Below are positions 27,276 to 35,743 of a DNA stretch of 64,000 nt, in pieces. Location: contig NZ_LT630003.1 of assembly GCF_900105615.1 (NCBI RefSeq), forward strand, positions 3,980,501 to 4,044,500, read 5' to 3'. How positions within the stretch are numbered: position 1 is the stretch's first letter; each line of letters opens with the position of its first letter. The DNA is from Lacrimispora sphenoides JCM 1415. GTDB taxonomy: Bacteria > Bacillota > Clostridia > Lachnospirales > Lachnospiraceae. Both the position numbers and the translations under genes were made by a program. The notes beneath the pieces are model-generated. The model saw only the letters and a list, made by a program, of their open reading frames with translations, searched no databases and was not told the DNA's origin.

Positions 27276-28388
27276 TTATGTTTCACTCTTGCGGACAATT
27301 TCTTCCATTTCTTTCCACTTCTTTTCCATGTCGGCTACAAGAGCAAACTGGGTTCTGGTACGGTCCAGATTGTGATTTTCTCTGCTTGTATGGAAATAAG
27401 TATCTCCCTGAAGGAAATCTGTAAGGAAGCGGACGCCGCACTCAAAGGTCATCAGCTTTGCTCCCATAGGAAGCATCTCCTTTTCCTCTGTCGTCAGACT
27501 TCCCTTGCACCCCTCTAAATATCCTCTGGTATAGGTCTCAAACAGAGGAAGGGACAAGGATACCTTGCTCACATCAGGCTCATCCTCTTCTGCCGTATTG
27601 GCCCCAAAACGGATGGAATCGCCAAAATCAAAGATGGACAGGCCTGGCATAATCGTATCCAGGTCAATCACGCACAGGGCTTCCCCGGTTTCATCATCGA
27701 TCATGATGTTATTAAGCTTAGTATCATTGTGGGTAACACAGAGAGGGAGTCTGCCTTCCTTTAACATATCCATGGCAATGGCTGCCTCTTTCTCCCGGTC
27801 AAGGGCGAATTTTATTTCAGCCTCTACCAGATGGGCACGGCCGCAGATATCGGCTTTTACAGCCGCCTTAAAGGTTTCCATGCGAACCGGGGTGTTGTGG
27901 AAATTGGGAATGGTTTCCGCCAGTTCATCTGCCGGATATTCTGCCAGCAGGCGTTTAAACCGCCCGAACGCCTTGCCGCTCCGGTAGAAATCCTCCGGCT
28001 GTCTTACCTTATCATAGGTGGTGGCCCCTCCAATAAAAAGATAGCCTCTCCAATAATTTCCGTCACTGTCCTGACAGTAATCCTTACCATCTTTTGCTTT
28101 TACAATATTAAGCGTCTCCCTGGCCGGATCTCCGCCCTGGGCCTGGATCCGTTCCCGCAAAAAGGAAGTGACGCCTGCAATGTTTCTCATGAGAGAAACC
28201 GGATCCTTAAAGACTTCATGGTTGATTCTCTGGATGATGTAGTGTTTTTCCCCTTCTTCTGTCTTGCAGATCAGACGAAATGTATCATTAATATGACCGC
28301 TTCCATAGCGGTTCCATGAAACCGGCTCTCCCTCAAAGGTCAGAAGCCCGATGGCCTCTCTGATTTTTCCGCACTGTGCGTCTCCCAT
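27276..28388 (-). CDS. NahK-like sugar 1-kinase (aminoglycoside phosphotransferase fold)
   Basis: 370 residues. The fold of aminoglycoside phosphotransferases is shown by CVTHNDTKLNNIMID (catalytic loop with Asp) and VIDLDTIMPG (metal Asp). The N-terminal YGSGHINDTFR and QRINHEVFKDP match N-acetylhexosamine 1-kinases. It would phosphorylate GlcNAc, GalNAc or a related hexose at C1. The ATG at 28388 has GGAGG 7 nt upstream and overlaps the preceding stop by 1 nt (TAATG), so the longer frame from 28403 is rejected. Confidence 0.82.
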   Translation of the reverse strand: MGDAQCGKIREAIGLLTFEGEPVSWNRYGSGHINDTFRLICKTEEGEKHYIIQRINHEVFKDPVSLMRNIAGVTSFLRERIQAQGGDPARETLNIVKAKDGKDYCQDSDGNYWRGYLFIGGATTYDKVRQPEDFYRSGKAFGRFKRLLAEYPADELAETIPNFHNTPVRMETFKAAVKADICGRAHLVEAEIKFALDREKEAAIAMDMLKEGRLPLCVTHNDTKLNNIMIDDETGEALCVIDLDTIMPGLSIFDFGDSIRFGANTAEEDEPDVSKVSLSLPLFETYTRGYLEGCKGSLTTEEKEMLPMGAKLMTFECGVRFLTDFLQGDTYFHTSRENHNLDRTRTQFALVADMEKKWKEMEEIVRKSET

Positions 28389-29317
28389 TACTTTTCCTCC
28401 CATAGCTTTTCCGGATACAGGCCGGCTTCTTTCAGTTCTTTGATGGCACTTACCACCGTCTCTTTGTCTTCTTTGTAAGTGACTCCGTACCAGCGGTCCA
28501 CGCTCTTAAGTACTGAAACCTCTGCCTTGTCTTCCTTTAACAGCTCATCAACCACAAAGGGAAGGAAGTATTCACACTTCAACGGATTTACAGGAAGCTC
28601 TCTGTCTAAAAATGCGGCAAACCGTTCCTCAAGCTCCTTTAATATGCTGCTTGTGAATCCCCACATGTTCATGGACACGATGGTGTCCTCTCCAAGTTCT
28701 GTCCAGGTTTTCCCGTCATCTTCTGTAAATTCCGCCATGTCGCCATGCTTTTCGATCCTGGTCCGCTCATGAATGTCAACGAGCATTCCTGCTTCATCGG
28801 TGCTGCACACGCCTCTTGCCACATGACCGTTTTCCGTCAGGGTGTTGTAAAGCTGGTAGCCGACCATGGTGTACTGGTATTTCTCCCCGTCAGAAACCAT
28901 GTTAAGCTGGTTATAAATGGAAACAAAGGCACTTCTTCCATAGTAATCATCTGCATTAATAACCGCAAAAGGTCCGTCTACCACGTCCTTGCAGCATAAA
29001 ATTGCATGTCCTGTTCCCCAGGGCTTTACTCTTCCCTCCGGTATCTCATAACCTTTTGGAAGCTTATCAAGCTCCTGATATACGTATTCTACCTGCACAT
29101 GAGCCGCCATGCGGTTCCCGATGTTTTCTTTAAATTCCTGTTCAATGTCTTTTTTAATGATAAAGACAACCTTTTCAAATCCAGCCCAAACCGCATCATA
29201 GATAGAAAAATCAATGATCTTGTTTCCATGGGCATCTACAGGATCAATCTGCTTTAAGCCACCGTAGCGGCTTCCCATACCTGCTGCCATAATTACCAGA
29301 ACCGGTTTCTTGTTCAT
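28388..29317 (-). CDS. Sugar-phosphate nucleotidyltransferase
   Basis: 309 residues. N-terminal nucleotide-binding motif MAAGMGSRYGGLKQIDPV and the metal-binding INADDYYG segment. Similar to UTP-glucose-1-phosphate uridylyltransferase-type proteins and to the paralogue at 35744-36673 in this window. With the NahK-like kinase and GalE it could make UDP-HexNAc or UDP-hexose from the 1-phosphate. First gene of the transcript; AGGAGG before the ATG. Divergent from the AraC gene at 29485. Confidence 0.85.
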   Translation of the reverse strand: MNKKPVLVIMAAGMGSRYGGLKQIDPVDAHGNKIIDFSIYDAVWAGFEKVVFIIKKDIEQEFKENIGNRMAAHVQVEYVYQELDKLPKGYEIPEGRVKPWGTGHAILCCKDVVDGPFAVINADDYYGRSAFVSIYNQLNMVSDGEKYQYTMVGYQLYNTLTENGHVARGVCSTDEAGMLVDIHERTRIEKHGDMAEFTEDDGKTWTELGEDTIVSMNMWGFTSSILKELEERFAAFLDRELPVNPLKCEYFLPFVVDELLKEDKAEVSVLKSVDRWYGVTYKEDKETVVSAIKELKEAGLYPEKLWEEK

Positions 29318-29373
29318 CGATGTTACCTCCTAAATTCTATTAACCTCAGTATAATGAATGCAGGCCAAAAGAT

Positions 29374-29401
29374 ATTTGCACTATTTATTATTTAATTTGC
29401 A
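29374..29401. promoter_or_regulatory. Direct repeats ATTTGCA(C), candidate AraC operator
   Basis: ATTTGCAC (29374-29381) and ATTTGCA (29395-29401) are direct repeats 21 bp apart, two helical turns, in the divergent region between the nucleotidyltransferase and AraC genes. The motif also occurs at 21179 near the paralogous AraC gene. Confidence 0.45.
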
Positions 29402-29484
29402 TTATCGTTCTCTTCTCACCATTTTACCATGGAATGTGGTATACTGTCTATAACACATTCACATCTGTAGGGAAGGAGGTTTCC

Positions 29485-30393
29485 ATGGCATATAAAAGCA
29501 CCCAGCTGCGTTCCTCAGCGATTGTAAAAAAGGTTATAACCATTCATTATTTTGAATACATGAGCGATTTCTCCTTTCCAGGGGAAAGCCATGACTTCTG
29601 GGAGTTCGTGTGCGTTGACAAGGGGGTCATCGATGTAATGGCCGGAGAAAAGCGGATTCCTTTAAAACGGGGAAACATCATCTTCCACAAGCCCGGGGAG
29701 TTTCACAATATCCTGACCAACGGAACCGTTGCACCCAATCTGGTGGTGGTAAGCTTTGAATGCAACTCTCCCTTCATGAAATCCTTTGAGGGAGAAGTCC
29801 TGTCCGTACAGGAGACGGAGATGGCTCTGCTGGCGCAAATCATCATTGAGGCGAGGAATGCCTTTTCAGGAAGGCTTGACGACCCCTACCAGGAGGAACT
29901 GGTACGAAGGCAGCCTTCCCTGTCCTTTGGAGCAGAGCAGCTGATCGGAAATTATTTGGAAGAGCTGATCATCCATCTTTACCGCAGATACTTTTCAAAT
30001 CCGGAACAGATTTCTACGGGACGGGTCACCGCAAGTCCCATGCACGGAGATGCACACAACCGCATCATCCGATATATGGAGGAGCATATCGGGGAACACC
30101 TTACCATTGAAACCATCTGCCGGGATAATCTAACCGGACGGTCGCAGCTGCAGAAGATTTTCCATAAAGCATATGGCTGCGGGGTCATCGATTTCTTTAC
30201 CGGCATGAAAATCGACGCAGCCAAGCAGTTAATCCGCAGCAACCAATTGAACTTTACTGAAATTGCAGACCGTTTGGGTTATACCTCTGTCCACTATTTT
30301 TCCAGGCAGTTCAAAAAGCTGACCGGGATGACGCCGTCGGAATATGCCACCTCCATACGGTCTCTTTCGGAAAAGGGTATGGAAAAACAATAG
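29485..30393 (+). CDS. AraC family transcriptional regulator
   Basis: 302 residues from the ATG at 29485 (AAGGAGG 5-6 nt upstream); the frame extends 51 nt further up without a ribosome site. Cupin sensor (GESHDFWEFVCVDKG, HKPGEFH) and double HTH (YTSVHYFSRQFKKLTGMTPSEYA). A clear paralogue of the regulator at 21242, with near-identical HTH ends. Divergent from the NahK/galE cluster, its probable target. Confidence 0.93.
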   Translation: MAYKSTQLRSSAIVKKVITIHYFEYMSDFSFPGESHDFWEFVCVDKGVIDVMAGEKRIPLKRGNIIFHKPGEFHNILTNGTVAPNLVVVSFECNSPFMKSFEGEVLSVQETEMALLAQIIIEARNAFSGRLDDPYQEELVRRQPSLSFGAEQLIGNYLEELIIHLYRRYFSNPEQISTGRVTASPMHGDAHNRIIRYMEEHIGEHLTIETICRDNLTGRSQLQKIFHKAYGCGVIDFFTGMKIDAAKQLIRSNQLNFTEIADRLGYTSVHYFSRQFKKLTGMTPSEYATSIRSLSEKGMEKQ

Positions 30394-30414
30394 CCCTGGA
30401 AATCAAACGATAGG

Positions 30415-30438
30415 AAAAGGCGGGAAATATCCCCGCCT
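30415..30438 (-). terminator. murA terminator
   Basis: AGGCGGG (to 30424) pairs with CCCGCCT (30432-30438); on the minus strand TTTT follows. The hairpin overlaps the murA stop codon. Confidence 0.65.
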
Positions 30439-31729
30439 AGCCTACTTTTAATTTAAATTTCTTTACTTCATGTTCAGAATCTACCTTTTCAATCATGGCA
30501 CCAAGGCCCTGAAGCTTTTCTTCAAAGCATTCATAGCCCCTCTGGATATATCCGATCTCATCCACAACCGTATATCCATCCGCAGCTAATCCGGCAATCA
30601 CCAGCGCTGCGCCTGCACGGAGATCAGGAGCGTTGACAAACGCCCCGGTAAAGCCTTCGACACCGTCAATAACGGCTACATTTCCTTCTACTTTGACATT
30701 TGCTCCCATACGGGAAAGCTCATCTACATAGCGGAAACGGTTTTCAAAAATACTCTCTGTAACTACGCTGGTGCCTTTTGCAAGGGCCAGGGTCACTGTC
30801 ATCTGAGGCTGCATATCCGTTGGAAATCCCGGATATGGAAGTGTCTTGATATCGGTATGTTTCTGATAGGACTTCCCTACTACACGGACCGCATCATCGA
30901 ATTCTACAACCTCACATCCCATCTCCAAAAGCTTTGCAGAAATGGCCTCTAAATGCTTAGGGATGACATTTTTTACCATAACATCTCCACGGGTGATGGC
31001 AGCAGCACACATAAAGGTACCTGCTTCAATCTGGTCGGGAATGATGGAGTATTCGGTTCCATGGAGCTTTCTCACCCCACGGATACGGATGGTATCCGTG
31101 CCGGCGCCTTTGATGTTGGCACCCATACTGTTTAAAAAGTTTGCCACATCAACTACGTGGGGCTCTTTTGCCACGTTTTCCAGTATCGTTTGTCCCTCTG
31201 CAAGGGTGGCAGCCATCATGACGTTGATGGTAGCCCCAACGCTTACCACATCCAGATAGATATGGCTTGCCACCAGATCAATGGCATGGGCGATCACGGC
31301 CCCCCGTTCAATCCTCACATCAGCTCCAAGAGCGCGAAATCCTTTTAAGTGCTGGTCAATGGGCCTGCTTCCGATGTTGCAGCCCCCCGGAAGGGGAACC
31401 TGGGCGCTTTTGTATTTGCCAAGCATGGCTCCTATAAAATAATAGGAAGCCCTGATCTTACGGATATAATCATCATCTACCGAAACTTCCCGGATGGTCT
31501 TTCCATTGATACGGACCGTATGTCTGTCAATCCGCTCTACCTTGGCACCGATCTCCTCTATAGCCTCCAGCAACACATTTATATCTCTGACATCAGGTAA
31601 ATTATCGATCAGAACATCCTCATCTGTCATGATCGCTGCTGCCAGAATTCCTAAAGCGGCATTCTTTGCTCCGCCAATGGTCACTTCACCGACCAGGGGA
31701 TTTCCGCCCTTCATAATATACTGCTCCAT
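30437..31729 (-). CDS. murA: UDP-N-acetylglucosamine 1-carboxyvinyltransferase
   Basis: 430 residues. It transfers enolpyruvate from PEP to UDP-GlcNAc, the first committed step of peptidoglycan synthesis. The active-site loop PLPGGCNIGSRP carries the catalytic Cys C117 (the fosfomycin target). The N-terminal GGAKNAALGILAA motif is also present. Whether it is the only MurA copy of the genome cannot be told. Confidence 0.95.
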   Translation of the reverse strand: MEQYIMKGGNPLVGEVTIGGAKNAALGILAAAIMTDEDVLIDNLPDVRDINVLLEAIEEIGAKVERIDRHTVRINGKTIREVSVDDDYIRKIRASYYFIGAMLGKYKSAQVPLPGGCNIGSRPIDQHLKGFRALGADVRIERGAVIAHAIDLVASHIYLDVVSVGATINVMMAATLAEGQTILENVAKEPHVVDVANFLNSMGANIKGAGTDTIRIRGVRKLHGTEYSIIPDQIEAGTFMCAAAITRGDVMVKNVIPKHLEAISAKLLEMGCEVVEFDDAVRVVGKSYQKHTDIKTLPYPGFPTDMQPQMTVTLALAKGTSVVTESIFENRFRYVDELSRMGANVKVEGNVAVIDGVEGFTGAFVNAPDLRAGAALVIAGLAADGYTVVDEIGYIQRGYECFEEKLQGLGAMIEKVDSEHEVKKFKLKVG

Positions 31730-31837
31730 TTCACACCTCTGATTATCATGTTATCTATTACAAATTTCTTAAAATTTTTTCCATTAGTCTTTAATGATTA
31801 TAACATATCTTATGAATTTGTAAAGAGAACGCATTTT

Positions 31838-34315
31838 CTATTCCGTAAATACTCCGCAGACAAAGTCATTCCCCTGGCCGGCAAAGTATGCAGAGGCATC
31901 ATTTAAGCCCATCTTCTGGCTCTCTCCGGTTCCTGGATTGTATACCGTTACATTATAGGAATCATATCCGGAAATGAGCACATAGCTGCCCTGAATAGTA
32001 TAGGCTGCCACCGGACAGCCATGGCCGATGAAATACAATACCTGGCTTAACGTGCAGCCCCTGGCATCTAACATAAGGACTCCATCCCCATAGAAGCTGT
32101 TATCAGTAAACCCTTCTAAGTTCCGCAGAAAGGCTGCTCCTGTTTTTAGAGGCTCCTTCATATTGCGGACCGGCGGACGGTTCACCCGGCTCCATATGAT
32201 TTCCTGATTCTTATCGGTCACAACTCCCATCTTGTCATAGGCAAGGGCGAGGGCATCCGTAAAGCTTCGGCTGCCTCCGAGATAATGGCCTCCCCCATAG
32301 GCATAAAACCGGTTTTCCTGGTTTCTGGCATTCCCCTTTAGCTCCACCACTTCCGTGGTTTCATAGGCTACCTTTTTGGGAACTGTAATTTTTACTTCCC
32401 GGCTTACCGCTTCTTTTTCCAGCTGGACAAAATAAAGCTTTCTCCTGTCCTCTGAGGCATACCAGCCAATGCCTTCCATCTCTCCGTCTGCAAGTTCCTG
32501 GTTACAGACAATGGTATCCTGTTTAAAAGCTACATAAGACTGATCACCGGATTTTGATACCTGAGTCAGATGGATCCGGCTGTTATCCACGGACACATCT
32601 GCGATATAAACATTCTCATGTTCATATTCCTTAACGATCTTTCCGCTTTGGTCCATGATCTCGATCCGGTACATGGGAGCATCCTTTGTCCTTCCGTTTT
32701 GCACCCACACATCACCTTTTCGGGCAATTCCGTAAATGAAATCATCCCCTACAAATCCAAGGGGCCTGTAAATATTATCCTCGCCGCCGGTTATCTCCCT
32801 CTTCACTCCGGTATCCAGATCCATGAGATGAACCACTCCGGCTCCATAAAGGTCACTGCTTTCCTGCCAGGCAAAACGGCTCGACCTGCTGTTGACCGCA
32901 TATCCGCCCTCAACCAGGGAGTCCGCCAGGACCATATATTCATTGCTGTTTAAATCAATACCGTAAACCGCCCGGTCCGACATCAGATAAAGCATCCCAT
33001 TGGTTCCCACATGAGCCAGCTGGTCGATGTCTTCCTTAAGTACCTCAAAGGACAGGGTCACAGGAGTAAAGAAACGCTCCGTGGTGGCGTTGTCCTGACT
33101 GCTGTACTGATACATGGCGACACCTAAGCTTCCCTCGTGAATCCCACGGTTCATATATCCATAAACCAGAAAATCCACATCCCCGTTATCTTTGACCGAC
33201 AATATCTTAATATCATGCTGGTTGTAGCCGCTGCGCAGCCCATCGTCTTCGCCGCTTCGGAAGGAGAACACCTTTACCGCATGCTCACGGTTCTGGTCAA
33301 AGGCCCAGAGATCCCGGTTTACCACATAGGCCAGGCAATCTCCTGACGGGCTTTTAGCCGTTCGTATTTCATCCGGGTTTGTAATCCCAAGCATAATCCG
33401 TTTACCGGAGAACAATCCTTTCTGGCCGGAAAACACCTGATTGGTATCCCGTTCAAAATCCATAAGGTAGATACGCCTGCTGTCCCATTTCATAGTAAAA
33501 CTGTCTTCCACCTCATAAAGCTCCTGAATGTCATCTTCTCCGGTCCTGGTCACCTCATAGTCCAGTTTCACGCTGCACATGATTCCATCTAAGTCTTTCA
33601 GAGTCACCCTTATGTCTCCTGCCGGTTTCACGGAAAGCCCTCCCCATGTGAGCTGGGAAAAGCTGGAGCGAATGGTCACATGGCCAAGGGAGCTGTTATC
33701 CTCTCCCTCGCTGGTTTCCAGATATGTGGTAAGCTGCCGGGCCTGATCATAATCAAAGGTCCGGGTCGTAAAATCAACTGCAAAATCGATCATATCCTTT
33801 GCATTGGTGCTGTCCGTCCACATGATACGGGTATAATAAAGCAGCTTCCCATTCCCGGAGGTATCCAGTGTCAGGATGAGAAGGTATTCCTTATCCTTTG
33901 TTAAAAGGTTCTGGATCGGAAGCGTGGCCGTGACACCCCCCTCTCCCTCGTTCCATGTATCTACCTCTGTCCGTTCCACCAGACGTCCCAGATCCATACT
34001 ACGGACTTCATACTCAATCCCCTGGATGCTGCCTTTATAATCCGAGATCTGTATGTTCATAGACCTGTCTGCAGGAAGGACGGTAAGGGCTTCCCTGGAA
34101 ACAGCCTGCTTCATATCCTGGGTGTATCCGTGGAGAAGGTTCATCTTTCTTCCGTACATATCGGAATATACCACAGGCAAAGCCGCCTCCTCCATGGAGG
34201 TATATACCATAACATCACTTTTTTCTGTATCTTTCTGATTCCATATAAAATAAACTGCGATTGCCGCTATAAAAACCGCAGATAAGATTCCTATCTTTTT
34301 AACTAATCGATTCAT
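31838..34315 (-). CDS. Membrane-anchored envelope protein with propeller-like region and C39-like end
   Basis: 825 residues from the ATG at 34315 (AGAGGAAA upstream); the frame extends to a TTG at 34366 with no ribosome site. One N-terminal membrane segment (about 7-27) orients the rest outside the cell. The middle (about 300-640) alternates beta strands with Asp-Gly turns, like a WD/PQQ-type propeller. The last 130 residues (GCTLSQVLYFIGHGCPVAAY, then YVLISGYDSYNVTVYNPGTG) look like a peptidase C39-like fold, but the usual HW before the GYD strand is replaced by SY, so activity is doubtful. I do not recognise a named family. Confidence 0.65.
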   Translation of the reverse strand: MNRLVKKIGILSAVFIAAIAVYFIWNQKDTEKSDVMVYTSMEEAALPVVYSDMYGRKMNLLHGYTQDMKQAVSREALTVLPADRSMNIQISDYKGSIQGIEYEVRSMDLGRLVERTEVDTWNEGEGGVTATLPIQNLLTKDKEYLLILTLDTSGNGKLLYYTRIMWTDSTNAKDMIDFAVDFTTRTFDYDQARQLTTYLETSEGEDNSSLGHVTIRSSFSQLTWGGLSVKPAGDIRVTLKDLDGIMCSVKLDYEVTRTGEDDIQELYEVEDSFTMKWDSRRIYLMDFERDTNQVFSGQKGLFSGKRIMLGITNPDEIRTAKSPSGDCLAYVVNRDLWAFDQNREHAVKVFSFRSGEDDGLRSGYNQHDIKILSVKDNGDVDFLVYGYMNRGIHEGSLGVAMYQYSSQDNATTERFFTPVTLSFEVLKEDIDQLAHVGTNGMLYLMSDRAVYGIDLNSNEYMVLADSLVEGGYAVNSRSSRFAWQESSDLYGAGVVHLMDLDTGVKREITGGEDNIYRPLGFVGDDFIYGIARKGDVWVQNGRTKDAPMYRIEIMDQSGKIVKEYEHENVYIADVSVDNSRIHLTQVSKSGDQSYVAFKQDTIVCNQELADGEMEGIGWYASEDRRKLYFVQLEKEAVSREVKITVPKKVAYETTEVVELKGNARNQENRFYAYGGGHYLGGSRSFTDALALAYDKMGVVTDKNQEIIWSRVNRPPVRNMKEPLKTGAAFLRNLEGFTDNSFYGDGVLMLDARGCTLSQVLYFIGHGCPVAAYTIQGSYVLISGYDSYNVTVYNPGTGESQKMGLNDASAYFAGQGNDFVCGVFTE

Positions 34316-34555
34316 CCTGAATTTCCTCTGTTTTTTCTTCAACCTTGTCTTCTTTATTGTATACAATAATATCCAAAACTACAATGAAAAATTTCTTAAA
34401 CATTCGTTAAACGCGCCGGGCATCCAGTGCTGCAAGTCATAGATAGGAGGTAATGCATACTCTCGGGAATTGTGGCTAATGAAAAAAATTACGTTTAGGA
34501 ATAAAAAAAGCGCGATAATTACGACTATATTTCGTTAAAATGTTGTCGTGGTATA

Positions 34556-34726
34556 ATGTTAGTGCGAATTATTGGTAGTGCAATTATTCTAGCAATAATT
34601 ATTGCAGAAAAAGTCAAAACCAATGTTTCTTGGTTAAATATTATAAAATCTGAATTTGGAACTATTTTTCTAGTTATTTTGATTGGAATTATTGTTGAGG
34701 TATTGATAACTATTTTTAAGGATTAG
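34556..34726 (+). CDS. Possible small membrane protein, 56 residues
   Basis: ATG at 34556 (or GTG at 34562) to TAG at 34724. Two hydrophobic segments (about residues 4-17 and 36-53) separated by a charged Lys/Asn stretch give a hairpin topology. No clear ribosome site; a TATAAT overlaps the ATG, so a leaderless or spurious frame are both possible. Base composition is more AT-rich than neighbours. No family recognised. Confidence 0.3.
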   Translation: MLVRIIGSAIILAIIIAEKVKTNVSWLNIIKSEFGTIFLVILIGIIVEVLITIFKD

Positions 34727-34806
34727 TTTGATAACAAAAAGAAAGATTTAAGCCAGGGGGATCCGGTATGAATAAAGCAGATTTTTGATCTGTCTTATTC
34801 AGATGC

Positions 34807-34849
34807 AAAAAACAGTTGAAAGAACTAGATAAATTCTTTCAACTGTTTT
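34807..34849. terminator. Bidirectional terminator
   Basis: A perfect 16-bp stem, AAAACAGTTGAAAGAA (34809-34824) with its inverse (34834-34849) around a 9-nt loop, A-rich before and T-rich after. It can end the collagen-like gene transcript on the minus strand and anything from 34556 on the plus strand. Confidence 0.85.
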
Positions 34850-34918
34850 GTAAATTATTACGATGTTGATTTTTAGCTTAACTTACTGACATTAATTTAG
34901 CTGCTGCCTTTCTTCTCC

Positions 34919-35623
34919 CTATGTGCAAAGCCCGCTGCGGCATCTCCTGCGGTGCATTTCATTAAGCAGAAGTACATTAACAACGCCATCTAACCAACCA
35001 TCATCGAGACTCTGGGCCCAAGGTCCTCTCGGTCCCCATGGCCCCCACGGTCCCCACGGTCCTCTCGGTCCACATGGCCCCCATGGTCCGCACGGTCCCC
35101 ATGGCCCCCACGGCCCTCTTGGACCTCTTGGACCTCTTGGGCCTCTCGGACCTCTTGGCCCCCACGGTCGATCCCATGACGAATCACGGTCCTGGGACAA
35201 CAGATCCGATTCATCCATCTCGTCTGCTCCCCACTCCATTTGTTCTGCACGTTCCTGCTCTGCAGCCGACTGTTCTGTGTCTACTGGTTCTGCTGCCATT
35301 TCATCAATCAGGATACCATCCCTGCGTATTTGGTCACAGATGGAATCGCAGACCTGGTTGATCATCAAACGATCCGGATATTCGTCATACATGGGACTGT
35401 TTTTATAATCCAGATGATCGCACGCTGAAACTACGTATTCCTGCAAACGTTTCATATGTCCTGGGTACATTCCTTGTAAATATTCCAAATCCTGTACAAT
35501 GGAATCTTTTCTTTCAAAGGAACGCTCTGCGGCACTCCTATCGCCATAAAGCATATATGGCTCCAGTTCCTGAAATCTGTTTCCATAAGTATAATCCGGG
35601 TTAATCGGCACGGCTGTTATCAC
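34919..35623 (-). CDS. Collagen-like GPX-repeat protein
   Basis: 234 residues, GTG start at 35623 (a GTG four codons later fits the AGGGAG site equally well). Residues 1-150 are a hydrophilic helical part with scattered Cys and an acidic Glu/Gln/Asp stretch. Residues 155-202 are sixteen perfect Gly-Pro-X triplets with X only Arg, Trp or Cys. A hydrophobic helix ([10 protein letters not shown]) and a Cys/Arg-rich tail follow. No signal peptide. Lachnospiraceae spore or surface proteins often carry collagen-like tracts, but the function here is unknown. Confidence 0.7.
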   Translation of the reverse strand: MITAVPINPDYTYGNRFQELEPYMLYGDRSAAERSFERKDSIVQDLEYLQGMYPGHMKRLQEYVVSACDHLDYKNSPMYDEYPDRLMINQVCDSICDQIRRDGILIDEMAAEPVDTEQSAAEQERAEQMEWGADEMDESDLLSQDRDSSWDRPWGPRGPRGPRGPRGPRGPWGPWGPCGPWGPCGPRGPWGPWGPWGPRGPWAQSLDDGWLDGVVNVLLLNEMHRRRCRSGLCT

Positions 35624-35697
35624 TCCCTGCTTTCTGCTTATACAACACTATAATATGCAAAGCAAAAAGGGAAAGTGCAAAATCCCCTTAAATGAAA

Positions 35698-35736
35698 ATA
35701 CGGTTTTCTGATAGACAACCGATCAGAAAACCGTTT
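35698..35736. terminator. Terminator of the second nucleotidyltransferase gene
   Basis: ACGGTTTTCTGAT (35700-35712) pairs with ATCAGAAAACCGT (35722-35734); T-rich ends on both strands. It lies 10 bp past the stop at 35744. Confidence 0.8.
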
Positions 35737-35743
35737 ATTATTA

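Larger units (their letters stand above)
34377..34918. other. AT-rich intergenic region with possible gene remnants
   Basis: This stretch has no conserved long frame. It holds an eight-codon frame after a strong AGGAGGTA (ATG at about 34454), a 56-codon hydrophobic frame (34556-34726, listed separately), and a start-like AGGGGGATCCGGT-ATG at 34768 whose frame MNKADF stops after six codons. The latter looks like the decayed start of an HU-like gene. The region ends in the terminator at 34807-34849. It may be the scar of a deletion or insertion. Confidence 0.35.

Noticed and set aside
34958..35170. DNA tandem repeat or CRISPR-like array on the plus strand
   Set aside because: The repetition comes from Gly-Pro-X codons of the minus-strand gene; there are no spacers or constant repeats.
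34923..35408. Plus-strand frame with GPHGPHGP repeats
   Set aside because: It is the mirror of the GPX gene in another frame, without a ribosome site.
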